Shown here piece after piece: positions 16,922 to 27,908 of a DNA stretch of 64,000 nt. The notes under the pieces were generated by a model. The model did not search any database. It saw nothing but the letters and a program-made list of their open reading frames with translations, and was not told where the DNA came from. This DNA comes from Limosilactobacillus reuteri. Lineage in GTDB: Bacteria; Bacillota; Bacilli; Lactobacillales; Lactobacillaceae. Every line of letters starts with the position of its first letter. Position 1 is the first letter of the stretch. Location of the stretch: NCBI RefSeq assembly GCF_034259105.1, contig NZ_CP139478.1:62001-126000 (forward strand), in the 5' to 3' direction. The translations under genes were made by a program, and so were the position numbers.

Positions 16922-18271
16922 ATGAAGGTTATTATTGTTGGTTGTACGCATGCAGGGACAATTACTGCCACTCAAATTTTACAAAATCATCCAGAAACAG
17001 AAGTCACAATTTATGAACGTAATGACAATGTTTCATTCCTCTCATGTGGGATTGCGGTTTACCTGAGTGGTGATGTTGGTGACCCAGATGCAATGTTCTA
17101 CTCAAGTCCCAAACAACTTGCTGCCATGGGGGCAACAGTTCATATGCAACATAATGTAACTGATATTGATCCTAAGACTAAGACGGTTACAGTGACAAAC
17201 CTTGTGACAGGCGAAACAAAGACTGACCATTATGACAAGTTAGTTGATACTACTGGTTCTTGGCCAGTAATCCCACCAATTGAAGGTGTAGATGGCCCTA
17301 ATGTTTATTTGTGCAAGAACTACCACCATGCTAAAGAATTGTTCAACGTTGCTAAAGATGCGCAACGGATTGTTGTAATTGGTGGAGGTTACATTGGAGT
17401 TGAATTAGTAGAAGCTTACACTCGTCAAAATAAGGATGTTACATTGATTGATGGTTCACCACGGATGCTTCATAAATACTTTGACCGCGAGTACACTGAT
17501 CGGATTCAACAAGAATTTGTAGATCACGGAGCTAGTTTTGCCTTTGACCAACGAGTAACCGGATTTGAAAATCATGAAAATGGTGTAACCGTTAAGACAA
17601 ATAAGGGCAACTATGATGCAGATATTGCTATTCTCTGTGTTGGATTCCGTCCGAATACTGACCTCTTAAAGGGTAAAGTGAAGATGCATGATAATGGGGC
17701 AATCATTACGAATGAATATATGCAATCATCTGATCCAGATATTTATGCTGCCGGAGATTCAACGGCTGTTCACTATAACCCAACTGGCAAGGATGCATAC
17801 ATTCCATTAGCTACTAACGCTATTCGGCAAGGAACAATTGTCGGAACAAATCTCTTTGGCAATACAATGCGCGATATGGGAACCCAATCTAGTTCTGGCT
17901 TAAACTTATATGGAACAACGATGGTATCATCTGGCTTAACTTTGGAGAATGCCAAAGAAGCGGGCTTTGATGCAGCTGCGGTGACAGTTGAAGACAACTA
18001 CCGTCCAGAATTTATGCCGACAACAACTCCTGTATTAATGACATTGGTGTGGGATAAGAAGACTCGGCAAATTCTTGGTGGACAGTTTATGAGTAAGCAT
18101 GATGTTTCTCAATCTGCTAACATCATTTCCTTATGTATCCAGGATAAGCACACGATTGATTATTTAGCATTTGTTGATATGCTATTCCAGCCACACTTCG
18201 ATCGTCCGTTTAACTATGTAAATATTCTTGGTCAAGCGGCGGTAAAGAAGCAGGCTGAATTAGAAAAATAA
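16922..18271 (+). CDS. nox: NADH oxidase (H2O-forming type, FAD/Cys-dependent)
   Basis: The 449-residue flavoprotein belongs to the NADH oxidase/peroxidase/CoA-disulfide reductase family. The single redox Cys42 is in FLSCGIAVYL, the first Rossmann motif in VGCTHAG, the NADH-binding motif in VVIGGGYIGVELVEAY near 155-170 and the FAD ribityl contact in IYAAGDSTAVHY near 275. It uses O2 to reoxidise NADH, which spares ethanol formation in heterofermenters. ATG 16922 follows GAGGTG; an in-frame GTG three codons earlier overlaps it. Water- versus peroxide-forming activity cannot be proven from sequence. Confidence 0.9.
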   Translation: MKVIIVGCTHAGTITATQILQNHPETEVTIYERNDNVSFLSCGIAVYLSGDVGDPDAMFYSSPKQLAAMGATVHMQHNVTDIDPKTKTVTVTNLVTGETKTDHYDKLVDTTGSWPVIPPIEGVDGPNVYLCKNYHHAKELFNVAKDAQRIVVIGGGYIGVELVEAYTRQNKDVTLIDGSPRMLHKYFDREYTDRIQQEFVDHGASFAFDQRVTGFENHENGVTVKTNKGNYDADIAILCVGFRPNTDLLKGKVKMHDNGAIITNEYMQSSDPDIYAAGDSTAVHYNPTGKDAYIPLATNAIRQGTIVGTNLFGNTMRDMGTQSSSGLNLYGTTMVSSGLTLENAKEAGFDAAAVTVEDNYRPEFMPTTTPVLMTLVWDKKTRQILGGQFMSKHDVSQSANIISLCIQDKHTIDYLAFVDMLFQPHFDRPFNYVNILGQAAVKKQAELEK

Positions 18272-18281
18272 TTGTAAAAAA

Positions 18282-18329
18282 GACGAGGCTCGGAAAGAAC
18301 AAAAAGTTTTTTCTCTGAGCCTCGTTATT
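18282..18329. terminator. Bidirectional terminator between nox and guaC
   Basis: ACGAGGCTC pairs with GAGCCTCGT (about 18283-18291 with 18317-18325) around a long T-rich loop; it serves both convergent genes. Confidence 0.8.
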
Positions 18330-18330
18330 T

Positions 18331-19305
18331 TTAAAAATCGCCGTTCATAATTGAATCTTTTACAATCATATAATCAACCTTCCGAATAGCTTCAAGGTCG
18401 CGACCACCCGAATAAGAAATAGCTGATTGTAGATCTTCCTGCATTTCGTTTAGGGTGTCTTTGATGGAGCCACGGTAAGGAACGAGCATTTGCTTTCCTT
18501 CAACATTTCGATAAGCACCTTTTTGAACCTCCGATGCAGACCCCCAGTATTGCTTATATTGTTTTCCATCAATGGTGATGACATGTCCTGGTGATTCGAG
18601 GTGACCGGCAAGCATTGAACCAATCATCACCATTGAAGCGCCAAAACGAACAGACTTAGCAATGTCCCCATTATGTCTAATACCACCGTCAGCGATGATT
18701 GGTTTTCGCGCGGCTTTAGCACACCAACGAATAGCCGATAATTGCCAGCCGCCAGTACCGAAACCAGTCTTTAGCTTAGTGATGCAAGCTTTACCGGGGC
18801 CAACCCCAACCTTAGTGGCATCTGCCCCTGCATTTTCGAGGTCGCGAACAGCTTCGGGAGTTGCAACGTTCCCCGCGGTTACAAAGGTATCTGGGAGCTT
18901 TTCTTTGATGTATTCGATCATTTTGATTACAAAATCTGAATGACCGTGAGCAACATCAATCGTAATGTACTCTGGATTTAATTGTTCGGATTTTAGCTGA
19001 TCAATAAACTTGTACTCATCATCCTTAATCCCGACCGAAATCGAAGCAAATAATCCTTTTTCGTGCATCATTTTAACGAAAGCTGCTCGTGTTTCTGGAT
19101 TAAAGCGGTGCATCACATAATAATAGTCATTTTGGGCAAGCCAAATCGCCAAATCTTCATCAATGACGCTTTCCATGTTTGCGGGTACAACAGGGATCTT
19201 GAATGTGTGCGGGCCAAACTTGATGCTTGTATCTGCCTCCTTACGGCTCTTGATCACACATTTGTTTGGGACTAATTGAATATCATCATAATCGAATGTT
19301 TTCAT
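18331..19305 (-). CDS. guaC: GMP reductase
   Basis: The 324-residue TIM-barrel enzyme reduces GMP to IMP with NADPH, linking guanine to adenine nucleotide supply. The catalytic Cys is in [16 protein letters not shown], typical of the Firmicutes GuaC2 form, and the phosphate-binding loop in [22 protein letters not shown] directly upstream sets ATG 19305; the frame is open another 26 codons but lacks a ribosome binding site there. It is divergent from purA, which uses the IMP made here, so shared purine-responsive control of the intergenic region is plausible. Confidence 0.95.
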   Translation of the reverse strand: MKTFDYDDIQLVPNKCVIKSRKEADTSIKFGPHTFKIPVVPANMESVIDEDLAIWLAQNDYYYVMHRFNPETRAAFVKMMHEKGLFASISVGIKDDEYKFIDQLKSEQLNPEYITIDVAHGHSDFVIKMIEYIKEKLPDTFVTAGNVATPEAVRDLENAGADATKVGVGPGKACITKLKTGFGTGGWQLSAIRWCAKAARKPIIADGGIRHNGDIAKSVRFGASMVMIGSMLAGHLESPGHVITIDGKQYKQYWGSASEVQKGAYRNVEGKQMLVPYRGSIKDTLNEMQEDLQSAISYSGGRDLEAIRKVDYMIVKDSIMNGDF

Positions 19306-19387
19306 TAGGGCAGCTCCTTTAAAAAAATTACCGTAATTATTATGCGCTAAAATATATGAAGCGTCAATGAAAATAGCGTACATTTAT

Positions 19388-19448
19388 TGAACTATATCAA
19401 AAAATAGTTCGATAAACTGTTGACGCCAAGAACTTAATCCGGTAAAAT
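19388..19448 (+). promoter_or_regulatory. purA promoter with PurR-box-like inverted repeat
   Basis: TTGACG (19420-19425) and TAAAAT (19443-19448) are spaced 17 bases, an excellent sigma-A promoter. Just upstream, TGAACTAT (19388-19395) and ATAGTTCG (19404-19411) form an inverted repeat resembling PurR boxes with CGAAC cores, although the spacing is shorter than in the Bacillus arrangement. The promoter is well supported; PurR binding is an inference. Confidence 0.6.
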
Positions 19449-19499
19449 AGCGAAGTAAAAACGTTAATTTTAGAAAATATAACTATGAGGTGAAAATAA

Positions 19500-20798
<1,299 letters not shown>

Positions 20799-20805
20799 AT
20801 AGATG

Positions 20806-20850
20806 AAAGCTTCTAATGTTTGAATAATCTTTAAGCATTGGAAGCTTTTT
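20806..20850 (+). terminator. Terminator after purA
   Basis: AAAGCTTCTAATG pairs with CATTGGAAGCTTT (20806-20818 with 20836-20848) and is followed by T-rich sequence. Confidence 0.8.
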
Positions 20851-20907
20851 ATTTTCCTGGTTCCCTCTATGGTATAATCGAGGCAAATAAACGTTATAGG
20901 GGGCAAG

Positions 20908-21600
20908 ATGATGACACAGCCAACACTAACAGTAGAAAAACATTATTTGAATTGGCCACTTAACCATCCTTTAAATCAAGCTGATATAATGCATGAGTTG
21001 GGTGTGCAAGCATCTGATGAAACGGGCCAAGATCTAACAAGTAAGGTCATGATGAACCTAACCCAAGTGGATGTTAACAAAGCAGGAGAATACCCTGTGA
21101 TGTTAAGTGTAATGGATAATAACGGACAAAGTACTCAGGTAAGCATCACCCTAAATATTCAACCGATGCGGACACAGAATGCAACTCAGGAAACTGCAAC
21201 GCCCCAAAAGTCAAGACGGGGATGGTTATGGGTTATTATCGTAATCGTAGTTATCTTATGTGCATGGTGGGCGATCAGCTCTCATAACCGGCAAGCTGCT
21301 AACCAAGTGGCAGAACTTAAAGGGGCAACTCAACAATACCAAAAAGACCACGATCAACAAGCATTAGAAAGTCGCCTTAATAAGATTCAAAGCCAGACTC
21401 AAGACTTGCAAAATCAAGTGCAAAGCAACAGCATGAAACAAGATTTAAACCAAGTTAATGAAACCGTTAATGAAGTACGGGAAAACCCAGATAATGGGAC
21501 GAAAATTGTAAATAACTTAAAGAATAAGGGTGATTTTCAAGAAATCTGGGGAAATATTAGCCAAGAAGTCCAGAAGTGGCTAGATGAATTTGCTAATTAG
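20908..21600 (+). CDS. Membrane protein with Ig-like domain and coiled-coil tail
   Basis: I do not recognise a named family for the whole 230-residue protein. Residues about 5-85 look like one bacterial Ig-like/DUF5011-type repeat (VTLTQVDVNK-AGEYPVMLSVMDNNGQ pattern), followed by a basic RRGW stop and one transmembrane helix (about 105-125: WLWVIIVIVVILCAWWAI), then a Gln-rich coiled coil (130-210). There is no N-terminal signal peptide, which makes topology odd: either the Ig domain is outside by N-out insertion or it is cytosolic. AGGGGG at about 20898-20903 precedes ATG 20908/20911. It lies alone between purA and pyrR. Confidence 0.7.
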   Translation: MMTQPTLTVEKHYLNWPLNHPLNQADIMHELGVQASDETGQDLTSKVMMNLTQVDVNKAGEYPVMLSVMDNNGQSTQVSITLNIQPMRTQNATQETATPQKSRRGWLWVIIVIVVILCAWWAISSHNRQAANQVAELKGATQQYQKDHDQQALESRLNKIQSQTQDLQNQVQSNSMKQDLNQVNETVNEVRENPDNGTKIVNNLKNKGDFQEIWGNISQEVQKWLDEFAN

Positions 21601-21621
21601 TGAGTTTGACAGCGGCAAGAT

Positions 21622-21740
21622 AGACCCTTAAAATGGGAATAATAATTAGCGAGATTTCCCGTTGAGTTGTTAGGGATGATGGGAAAACTCAAGTAAATGC
21701 TGGATCCTTCCTTAGATTAGCGGAGGGTCTTATTCTTTTG
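21622..21740 (+). promoter_or_regulatory. pyrR leader: pyrR leader with attenuator-like alternative hairpins
   Basis: A terminator-like stem (GATCCTTC at 21703-21710 with GGAGGGTC at 21722-21729) plus a T-rich tail lies just before pyrR. AGACCCT at 21622-21628 can pair instead with AGGGTCT at 21724-21730, giving an antiterminator. TCCCGTTGAG...TAGGGA at 21657-21676 resembles a degenerate PyrR binding loop, similar to the clearer one in the carA leader. Autoregulation by UMP-PyrR is likely. Confidence 0.6.
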
Positions 21741-21760
21741 AAAGATTTTAAATTAATTAA

Positions 21761-22309
<549 letters not shown>

Positions 22310-22331
22310 AAGAAAGGGAGCCACGAAAAGC

Positions 22332-22398
22332 CCCCGTAAGTAACAACAGGCCTCTATCGTTCGGTTTTACCAGACGCTGGAGGCCATTAATGTACTGC
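22332..22398. repeat. Dispersed hairpin repeat, copy 2
   Basis: GGCCTC/GAGGCC arms with the CGTTCG-GTTTTACC loop match the hairpin at about 12354-12413 with point differences. The stem is about 12 base pairs with one mismatch. Like copy 1 it lies between convergent genes and may act as a bidirectional terminator. Confidence 0.6.
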
Positions 22399-22403
22399 AC
22401 TGT

Positions 22404-22790
22404 TTATCTTATCTTCCGCCACCAATCCACCGTTGAATGCTCATTAAATACCCGGGTACCAAATTTTTTCTGAAACCACCGGACTTGTTTGGGAGTAAAT
22501 CCTCGAAATACTAATGGTAAGTTTTTCCAGTGAGAATAAAGGGCATAGAGAAGAAGGATGTATTGTTCTTTACTAATATTATCTACTGGAATCTCACTAA
22601 CCATGGTCATTGAAATCCCTGTCCCCAGTGCAGGAAATGTATCAAGACTAATCTTGTAGATTGGATGGTGACCGATATTGGTAGTGAATACTATTAATGC
22701 TTGTTTCTGTCGCGGACGATAAACTTTTTCGATCCGCTTATTGATCTTGTGAACTTGGCGCTTCGTTGGATTAAGAATTATATTTCGCAT
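22404..22790 (-). CDS. Conserved-looking basic hypothetical protein
   Basis: The 128-residue protein is not recognised. It is basic at the N terminus (PTKRQVHKINKRIEKVYRPRQKQ) and has a mixed alpha/beta pattern with a Trp-rich C terminus (STVDWWRK). No membrane segment or signal peptide is seen. TAGAGG about 8 bases upstream supports ATG 22790 rather than an upstream ATG at 22835. It converges with pyrR and is divergent from a decayed small membrane gene. Confidence 0.55.
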   Translation of the reverse strand: MRNIILNPTKRQVHKINKRIEKVYRPRQKQALIVFTTNIGHHPIYKISLDTFPALGTGISMTMVSEIPVDNISKEQYILLLYALYSHWKNLPLVFRGFTPKQVRWFQKKFGTRVFNEHSTVDWWRKIR

Positions 22791-22855
22791 ATAAAAGCCT
22801 CTAATCGAACATTTGTTTAGGAAATAGTATATCATACTTAGAAACAGAACAAATC

Positions 22856-23032
22856 ATGTAAGTTTTTGCTGATATAATTCTATTTATCCTTTTCGTTGTA
22901 ATTACAATATTTTTATTAATGCGGTATGATTGGATTAGTAAGTTTAGTATTAATCGTGCAGGACATCTAATGCCAAACTGGTTTGCAATCTTATTTTGGT
23001 TAACGCGACGTGAGCGAGCTGAAAATAATTAG
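22856..23032 (+). pseudogene. Small membrane protein gene with stop at codon 2
   Basis: From ATG 22856 the second codon is TAA, after which the same frame stays open for 56 codons to TAG 23032. The encoded peptide has one hydrophobic helix (ADIILFILFVVITIFLLM) and a basic, Trp-rich tail (NWFAILFWLTRRERAENN), so it looks like a real small membrane protein that has lost its start region. ATG 22919 inside it lacks a ribosome binding site and would omit the helix. A non-AUG start at GTT 22862 cannot be excluded. Confidence 0.4.
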
Positions 23033-23500
23033 AGGAATAGAAAAAACGCTTAATGACTGCACAAATCATTGAACGCATTAGTTTAGAGAATAATAGCAGC
23101 TGATATCGCACATTATCTGCTACTAGTAAAATGTTAAGTCTAATTGAGGCGAACAACTAAAAACAATTATTGGCACCACCCTAGAAGAAAGAACAATTTA
23201 GTCTTGGGAGTTTATTTAGATTTTGTCCTTATTAAAATGAGAAAAAGTTAAGGATATTCTAGAAGTCATTAAGCAATAAAATTGATTTCTTCACGAATTG
23301 CTTTTGATGTTAAAGCTTCAATTCGTTGATATTTTATCAAGTAATTTATCAATAGTTAATAGTTTTACGAGATTATGCACTCACTGTGTACAAGTGATAC
23401 CAAGAATATACTTTGTTCTAACAAGGGTGTTATTTTACTATATTTTTACTAATCGTTTATATTAAGATAATATAGTTTGGAGTTTATATAGGAGAAAAAA
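23033..23500. other. Gene-free region before the TetR gene
   Basis: I see no convincing gene. A plus-strand frame from ATG 23053 (MTAQIIERISLENNSS) meets a stop and then remains open for about 18 more codons, which may be a decayed gene. The last 60 bases are AT-rich with a TATAGT-like -10 for the following regulator. Confidence 0.3.
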
Positions 23501-23501
23501 G

Positions 23502-24143
23502 ATGGATATTCGTAAAATTAATACGTTAAATAGAATTAAGGAAGGATTTATTACTGTTTTAGATACTAAAAAGTTATCAGAATGTACTACTAATGATATT
23601 GTAAATAGCGCTGAAATCAGTAAGAAAACCTTCTACAATTATTATCAAAATAAGCAGGATCTTCTTCATGAAATTGAGAATGATCTATTGGAAGGCCTGA
23701 AAGAAGCGCTTGTAATTGATCGTGAAGAGCTAAAAGATGTCAAGCATTTACCAGGTGCAGACGAAATTAAGGAATTAGCAGAAGTGGCATTTAATCATAC
23801 GTTGGCTTTTTGTAATGAAAATAAGCATGCGTTGTCAAATTTGCTTTCCTCAAATGGAGATATGCAGTTTTATCAAATGATTGTTGAAGTAGCAAATAAT
23901 GAATTTGATGCGCGAGTTCCATATTTGTTTGGGGATATAAATATTAAAGAAGCTAATGTGAAGTCGCCATTGCCATTCTCATTTATAAAAACCCTCTATA
24001 TCAATACAATTGTTAATTTGTTAATGCTTTGGGGTGCCGCACCAGACTCTTTAAGCATTAATGAAATTAAGTCAATTGCAGGCTTGATTCAAACAAAATC
24101 ACCAGTTGAATTGATTCAAATTTATAAATCTTATTTAAACTAG
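23502..24143 (+). CDS. TetR/AcrR-family transcriptional regulator
   Basis: The 213-residue protein has an N-terminal HTH of the TetR type (residues about 10-55: TTNDIVNSAEISKKTFYNYYQNKQDLLHEI, with the recognition helix SKKTFYNYY) and an all-helical ligand/dimerisation domain. AGGAG upstream sets ATG 23502. No transporter or enzyme lies in the same transcript, and the next gene is convergent, so its target is unclear; autoregulation through the AT-rich upstream region is likely. Confidence 0.88.
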   Translation: MDIRKINTLNRIKEGFITVLDTKKLSECTTNDIVNSAEISKKTFYNYYQNKQDLLHEIENDLLEGLKEALVIDREELKDVKHLPGADEIKELAEVAFNHTLAFCNENKHALSNLLSSNGDMQFYQMIVEVANNEFDARVPYLFGDINIKEANVKSPLPFSFIKTLYINTIVNLLMLWGAAPDSLSINEIKSIAGLIQTKSPVELIQIYKSYLN

Positions 24144-24188
24144 AAAATGAGGAGCCGAAAATTTTTTCTCGGTCTCCTCATTTTTTAT
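24144..24188. terminator. Bidirectional terminator
   Basis: AAAATGAGGAGCCGA pairs with TCGGTCTCCTCATTTT (24144-24158 with about 24169-24184) with T-run tails for both convergent genes. Confidence 0.85.
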
Positions 24189-24208
24189 TATCAAAAATTC
24201 TTTTTAAA

Positions 24209-24613
24209 TTAATTGCCCTTCCAATAACGTGCCCGGGTAAGCAGTTCCCGTGAACGCTGGTCAGCTGGTCGATAACCCTTAGTAAATAGGTGTCGGAAGT
24301 ACATCATATTATAGAAAAAGCCAAAGAAAACAGAAGGCCATGGGAATTGGAGCAGGGCATTAAGTCCAAAGAAAAGGGCTACCAAAGCATAATCGAGGGT
24401 TAATACAATCATTAAAATAAAGTTATAGTAGTCAGCCCGAAAAAGAGCTGGTAGTGGCCCGAACCAAAGAGTTGTCCATGAAAAGCCAACTTTGGCTATT
24501 CGGATATCCCCCTGGTCATTAACGATTTTAGCGTAATTTGGTGGGAGGGGGAGATTGTTTAAGTTAAACGGATTTTGGTTATCATTATTGTTATTACCAA
24601 ATGGGTTTTGCAT
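24209..24613 (-). CDS. Small membrane protein, DUF2628-like
   Basis: The 134-residue protein starts with an Asn-rich, disordered N terminus (NPFGNNNNDNQNPFNLNN), then a FSWTTLWFGPLPALFRADYYN motif and two hydrophobic segments (about 60-105), ending in a soluble GYRPADQRSRELL tail. This arrangement resembles DUF2628-type proteins of unknown function. ATG 24613 follows TGGACGAG closely; an upstream frame extension has no ribosome binding site. Confidence 0.6.
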   Translation of the reverse strand: MQNPFGNNNNDNQNPFNLNNLPLPPNYAKIVNDQGDIRIAKVGFSWTTLWFGPLPALFRADYYNFILMIVLTLDYALVALFFGLNALLQFPWPSVFFGFFYNMMYFRHLFTKGYRPADQRSRELLTRARYWKGN

Positions 24614-24751
24614 ATCTCGTCCACTTCTTTCTATAAATAATAATATTAACACATTGAGTGAGGGATAGGAAACGTCTCTATCAGGCTTTCAAGGAATGTT
24701 AACAATTATATGGTAAACTCAAAGTGATAACCATGAAAGGGGAAATCAAGG

Positions 24752-26293
24752 ATGCTTTTTTTCCTAAACGATAATATCCAACGAAACAAATCAGGAATTG
24801 AGCATGCGCAAATTAAGCGTCTGCATCTGTTTGAAAAATATCATCAACCGGCTAAAATTGTTACTCGGCAATATTCCAATGAATTACACTTGGTAACAGC
24901 AGAAGCAGGGATTGATGATCGTAACTTTATTAACTTGTTTGATTATTTTCAAGAGGCTTGTGAGGTCCCGCAAAGGAATATTCGGATTAAAGATATTCCA
25001 GTTAACCCCCATTGGGATCGCAAGGCCGATGGGATCAATTATAATTATTATCAAAATGGCAAACGTATTCTCTATATCCGTCGGCGCAGTGATACTGATC
25101 GGCGGGTAATTAATATTCAATATTTTGATCATTATGGAAAGCTTCTCAAAGTTAGTTGGTTTGACAGCCGCGGTTTTATCTCGGTCGAACAACTTTATGA
25201 CTGGGATGGAAAAATGGCAACGGAAAACTATTACCGTCCAGACGGAACCTTAGCAATCCAGCTAGCCCACCAGCAGGATAAGCGGGGAAAGGAAATTAAA
25301 ACATACCATCTCTTTAATTACCATGGTCGTGACTACCAATTCAGTGGCTTTGATCAGTTAACCCGGTTTTTCCTCGATGAGTTGGTTACTGACAAGCAAA
25401 TCTGTGGTGAAGGTCCGGTTGGCTTTGTCGTTGACCGAGTGTATGAACTAGGCTGGGCGGTTTTGCACATGAAGCACCGGGTCTTTCGGGTCCTTCAATT
25501 GCATAATGACCATGTCAATAATCCTGATGATATGCTTCATTCTACCCTTAATTATAACTATGATTGGGGACTTAAGCACCTCCAAGATTGGGATGGAGTC
25601 ATTGCATTAACTCCGCAACAACAAGAAGATCTTCAAGACCGGTTTGGCAAGTTTGGCGTGAAGATATACCGGATTCCCGGTCCGATTGTACCTGCGGCGG
25701 TTATTAATAAGCGTCACGTTCCTTTTAAAAAACGAACGAAGAAACAAGTTGTCATGGTTGCTCGCTTGTCTCCTGAAAAACAGCAAGACCACCTATTAAA
25801 AGCATGGCCACAAGTATTAGCCGCTGTTCCGGATGCCAAACTCGATTTTTGGGGTTATGCTAATGATGATTTTGATAAGACGCTCAATAAAATTGTCAAA
25901 GAGGAAGCAATTAATAGTTCTGTGACCTTCCATGGGTATACGGATGACGTCAATTCGGTTTACGAAGATGCGCAATTACTCATTTTGCCAAGTCGGGCTG
26001 AAGGGCTACCGCTATCATTAGTGGAGGCTCAGTCCCATGGGTTGCCGATTATTGCTAATGACATAAAATATGGTCCTTCAGATGTCGTTATTGATCAACA
26101 GGATGGATTACTGACCAAGAACGGTGATATTGATGGACTGGCTCAAGCGATCGTTCGCTTATTGCAAGATCAAGAGCGGTTAGCGCAGATGAGTGAAAAT
26201 GCTTATGCTGATAGTGAACGTTATTCTGAACCAAACGTGATGAAGTTATGGAATGAATTAGTTGCTGACATGAAGGAAAAGGGGGAAGAGTAA
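24752..26293 (+). CDS. gtfA: GtfA-like protein O-glycosyltransferase (GT4)
   Basis: The 513-residue protein is a GT4-fold glycosyltransferase of the GtfA/TagE type, which with GtfB adds N-acetylglucosamine to Ser/Thr of surface proteins. It has the N-terminal GIEHAQIKRLHLFEKY signature, a beta-rich central insertion (about 60-210) typical of GtfA/GtfB, and the retaining GT4 motif E-x7-E in SRAEGLPLSLVEAQSHG near 415. GAAAGGGG supports ATG 24752. The next gene begins one base after its stop and encodes the GtfB-like partner. No SecA2/SecY2 genes are present here, so this pair resembles the Lactiplantibacillus gtfA/gtfB type outside an accessory Sec cluster. A wall-teichoic-acid glucosyltransferase role is the main alternative. 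Confidence 0.8.
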   Translation: MLFFLNDNIQRNKSGIEHAQIKRLHLFEKYHQPAKIVTRQYSNELHLVTAEAGIDDRNFINLFDYFQEACEVPQRNIRIKDIPVNPHWDRKADGINYNYYQNGKRILYIRRRSDTDRRVINIQYFDHYGKLLKVSWFDSRGFISVEQLYDWDGKMATENYYRPDGTLAIQLAHQQDKRGKEIKTYHLFNYHGRDYQFSGFDQLTRFFLDELVTDKQICGEGPVGFVVDRVYELGWAVLHMKHRVFRVLQLHNDHVNNPDDMLHSTLNYNYDWGLKHLQDWDGVIALTPQQQEDLQDRFGKFGVKIYRIPGPIVPAAVINKRHVPFKKRTKKQVVMVARLSPEKQQDHLLKAWPQVLAAVPDAKLDFWGYANDDFDKTLNKIVKEEAINSSVTFHGYTDDVNSVYEDAQLLILPSRAEGLPLSLVEAQSHGLPIIANDIKYGPSDVVIDQQDGLLTKNGDIDGLAQAIVRLLQDQERLAQMSENAYADSERYSEPNVMKLWNELVADMKEKGEE

Positions 26294-26294
26294 A

Positions 26295-27797
26295 GTGTAC
26301 TTTTTTGTAAACCAATACTTGTTAAGTAGCAATTCCAGTGTTGAACATGCTGAATTAAAACGACTAGCCCTATTTAAAAAGCATGGTGGAGAAGCTAAGT
26401 TGGTGACTCGTGACTTCGACCTCGTTCTTCATGATACCATCAAAAAATTTGGTTTAACCAACGACCAAATTGTTAATATGTATGATTTTTTTGCAAACAC
26501 GACTGATTACCAAGGCGAAAAGCTCCATACTGAGGATTTGCCTTTACCAATTAACTATCAAGTAGGAACCGGAAATAACTATCGCGAAGTAAAAGATGGT
26601 GACCGCCTTGTTTGCGAAGTTCACTTTGCGGCTGGAACGATTGGGCAAGTTAACCATGTTGATTACTTTGATCTTGCTGGTAATATGACTCTTCGCCAAC
26701 AATATGATATTCGTGGCTTTAAGGCAGCTGACGAATTCTTTGGTGAAGATGGACAGGAATACTATGCACGTTATTACCGCCCCAATGGAGAAACGTATCT
26801 TGAACGGTATTTTGTAAAATCAGTTGAAAATACCCCGATCAATTCTCTGAATGTTTTACGTAATTATCAGGGACAGGATCGCTTCTTTGATTCTTTAGAG
26901 GACCTCTTTATCTTCTTTTTAGATGAATTGAATAAGGCGAATGGTGAGGACAATGTATTTATTGCTGATCGACCAGCAGTTGCGATCAAACCGGTTCAAT
27001 CAATGATGACAAAAGCAAAGAAATTCTTGTGGCTTCCGATGAACCAGGTTAATGATGGCCAGGACTTAATAAATGGTTCCTTAAATGTTATGCTACAAGA
27101 CCCTGTTACTACGGATGCGGACAAGTGGGATGGGGTAATCGTCATGACTGCTAAGCAAGCTGAGATTCTCCAGCAACAAATTCACAATACTGTGCCAATC
27201 TATGTGATTAATGGGGCCCCCGTTCTTGCTAACTATGCACGGATTAATGAAGCTGATCGGACACCAGGACAGTTGATTTATGTTGGGCGACTGGCAGAAG
27301 ATAAGCAAACTAGTCAACTAATCAATATGTTTGCGCAGATTCATCATCAAGTTCCTGAAAGTAAGCTAACTTTCTATGGTTATGGCACTAGTGAAGATAT
27401 GGACAACTATAAAAAGCAGGTTAAAAGCCTTGGATTAGATAAGGCGATTGAGTTTGCTGGTTACCAGATATCATTAGATGAGGCATATGATCAAGCTCAA
27501 TTATTTGTCGATGCAAGTCGAATCGATGCACAGCCATTAGCGATGGGCGAGGCCTTGAATCATGGGGTACCAGTTGTTTCTTATGATTACCTTTATGGAC
27601 CACGTGAAATGGTAATTTCAGGTAAAAATGGTGAGATCATTCCTTTGAATAATCAGGGACAGTTCATTCAAACCGTCGTCAAATTATTACAAGATCAAGA
27701 TGAACTGCAAAGCTTGAGTACTGGTGCCTATGACAATCTAGATAAATTGGCAGAAGAAAAAATTTGGAAGCAATGGCAACAACTATCAGCTATTTAG
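26295..27797 (+). CDS. gtfB: GtfB-like glycosyltransferase partner, altered active site
   Basis: The 500-residue protein is a paralog of the preceding gene (SVEHAELKRLALFKKHGG at the N terminus, same beta-rich insertion). The first Glu of the E-x7-E motif is replaced by Asp in SRIDAQPLAMGEALNHG near 410, as expected for a GtfB-type chaperone/substrate-binding subunit that lacks activity alone. GTG 26295 is the start, one base after the gtfA stop, with GGGGGAAG upstream. The two products most likely form one enzyme complex at the inner membrane face. Confidence 0.78.
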   Translation: MYFFVNQYLLSSNSSVEHAELKRLALFKKHGGEAKLVTRDFDLVLHDTIKKFGLTNDQIVNMYDFFANTTDYQGEKLHTEDLPLPINYQVGTGNNYREVKDGDRLVCEVHFAAGTIGQVNHVDYFDLAGNMTLRQQYDIRGFKAADEFFGEDGQEYYARYYRPNGETYLERYFVKSVENTPINSLNVLRNYQGQDRFFDSLEDLFIFFLDELNKANGEDNVFIADRPAVAIKPVQSMMTKAKKFLWLPMNQVNDGQDLINGSLNVMLQDPVTTDADKWDGVIVMTAKQAEILQQQIHNTVPIYVINGAPVLANYARINEADRTPGQLIYVGRLAEDKQTSQLINMFAQIHHQVPESKLTFYGYGTSEDMDNYKKQVKSLGLDKAIEFAGYQISLDEAYDQAQLFVDASRIDAQPLAMGEALNHGVPVVSYDYLYGPREMVISGKNGEIIPLNNQGQFIQTVVKLLQDQDELQSLSTGAYDNLDKLAEEKIWKQWQQLSAI

Positions 27798-27908
27798 TCA
27801 AAATTGGTTATAATATATTCAGAAGACGAAAAGCAGAAAATAATCAAATGTTTTTGAAGCCTTTGGTCGTTATCTATTGATAATCTATAGACGGAAAATG
27901 AGGGCGGA

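Noticed and set aside
23053..23157. Short plus-strand frame interrupted by a stop (MTAQIIERIS...)
   Set aside because: No ribosome binding site, one internal stop and no recognisable family; insufficient to call a gene or pseudogene.
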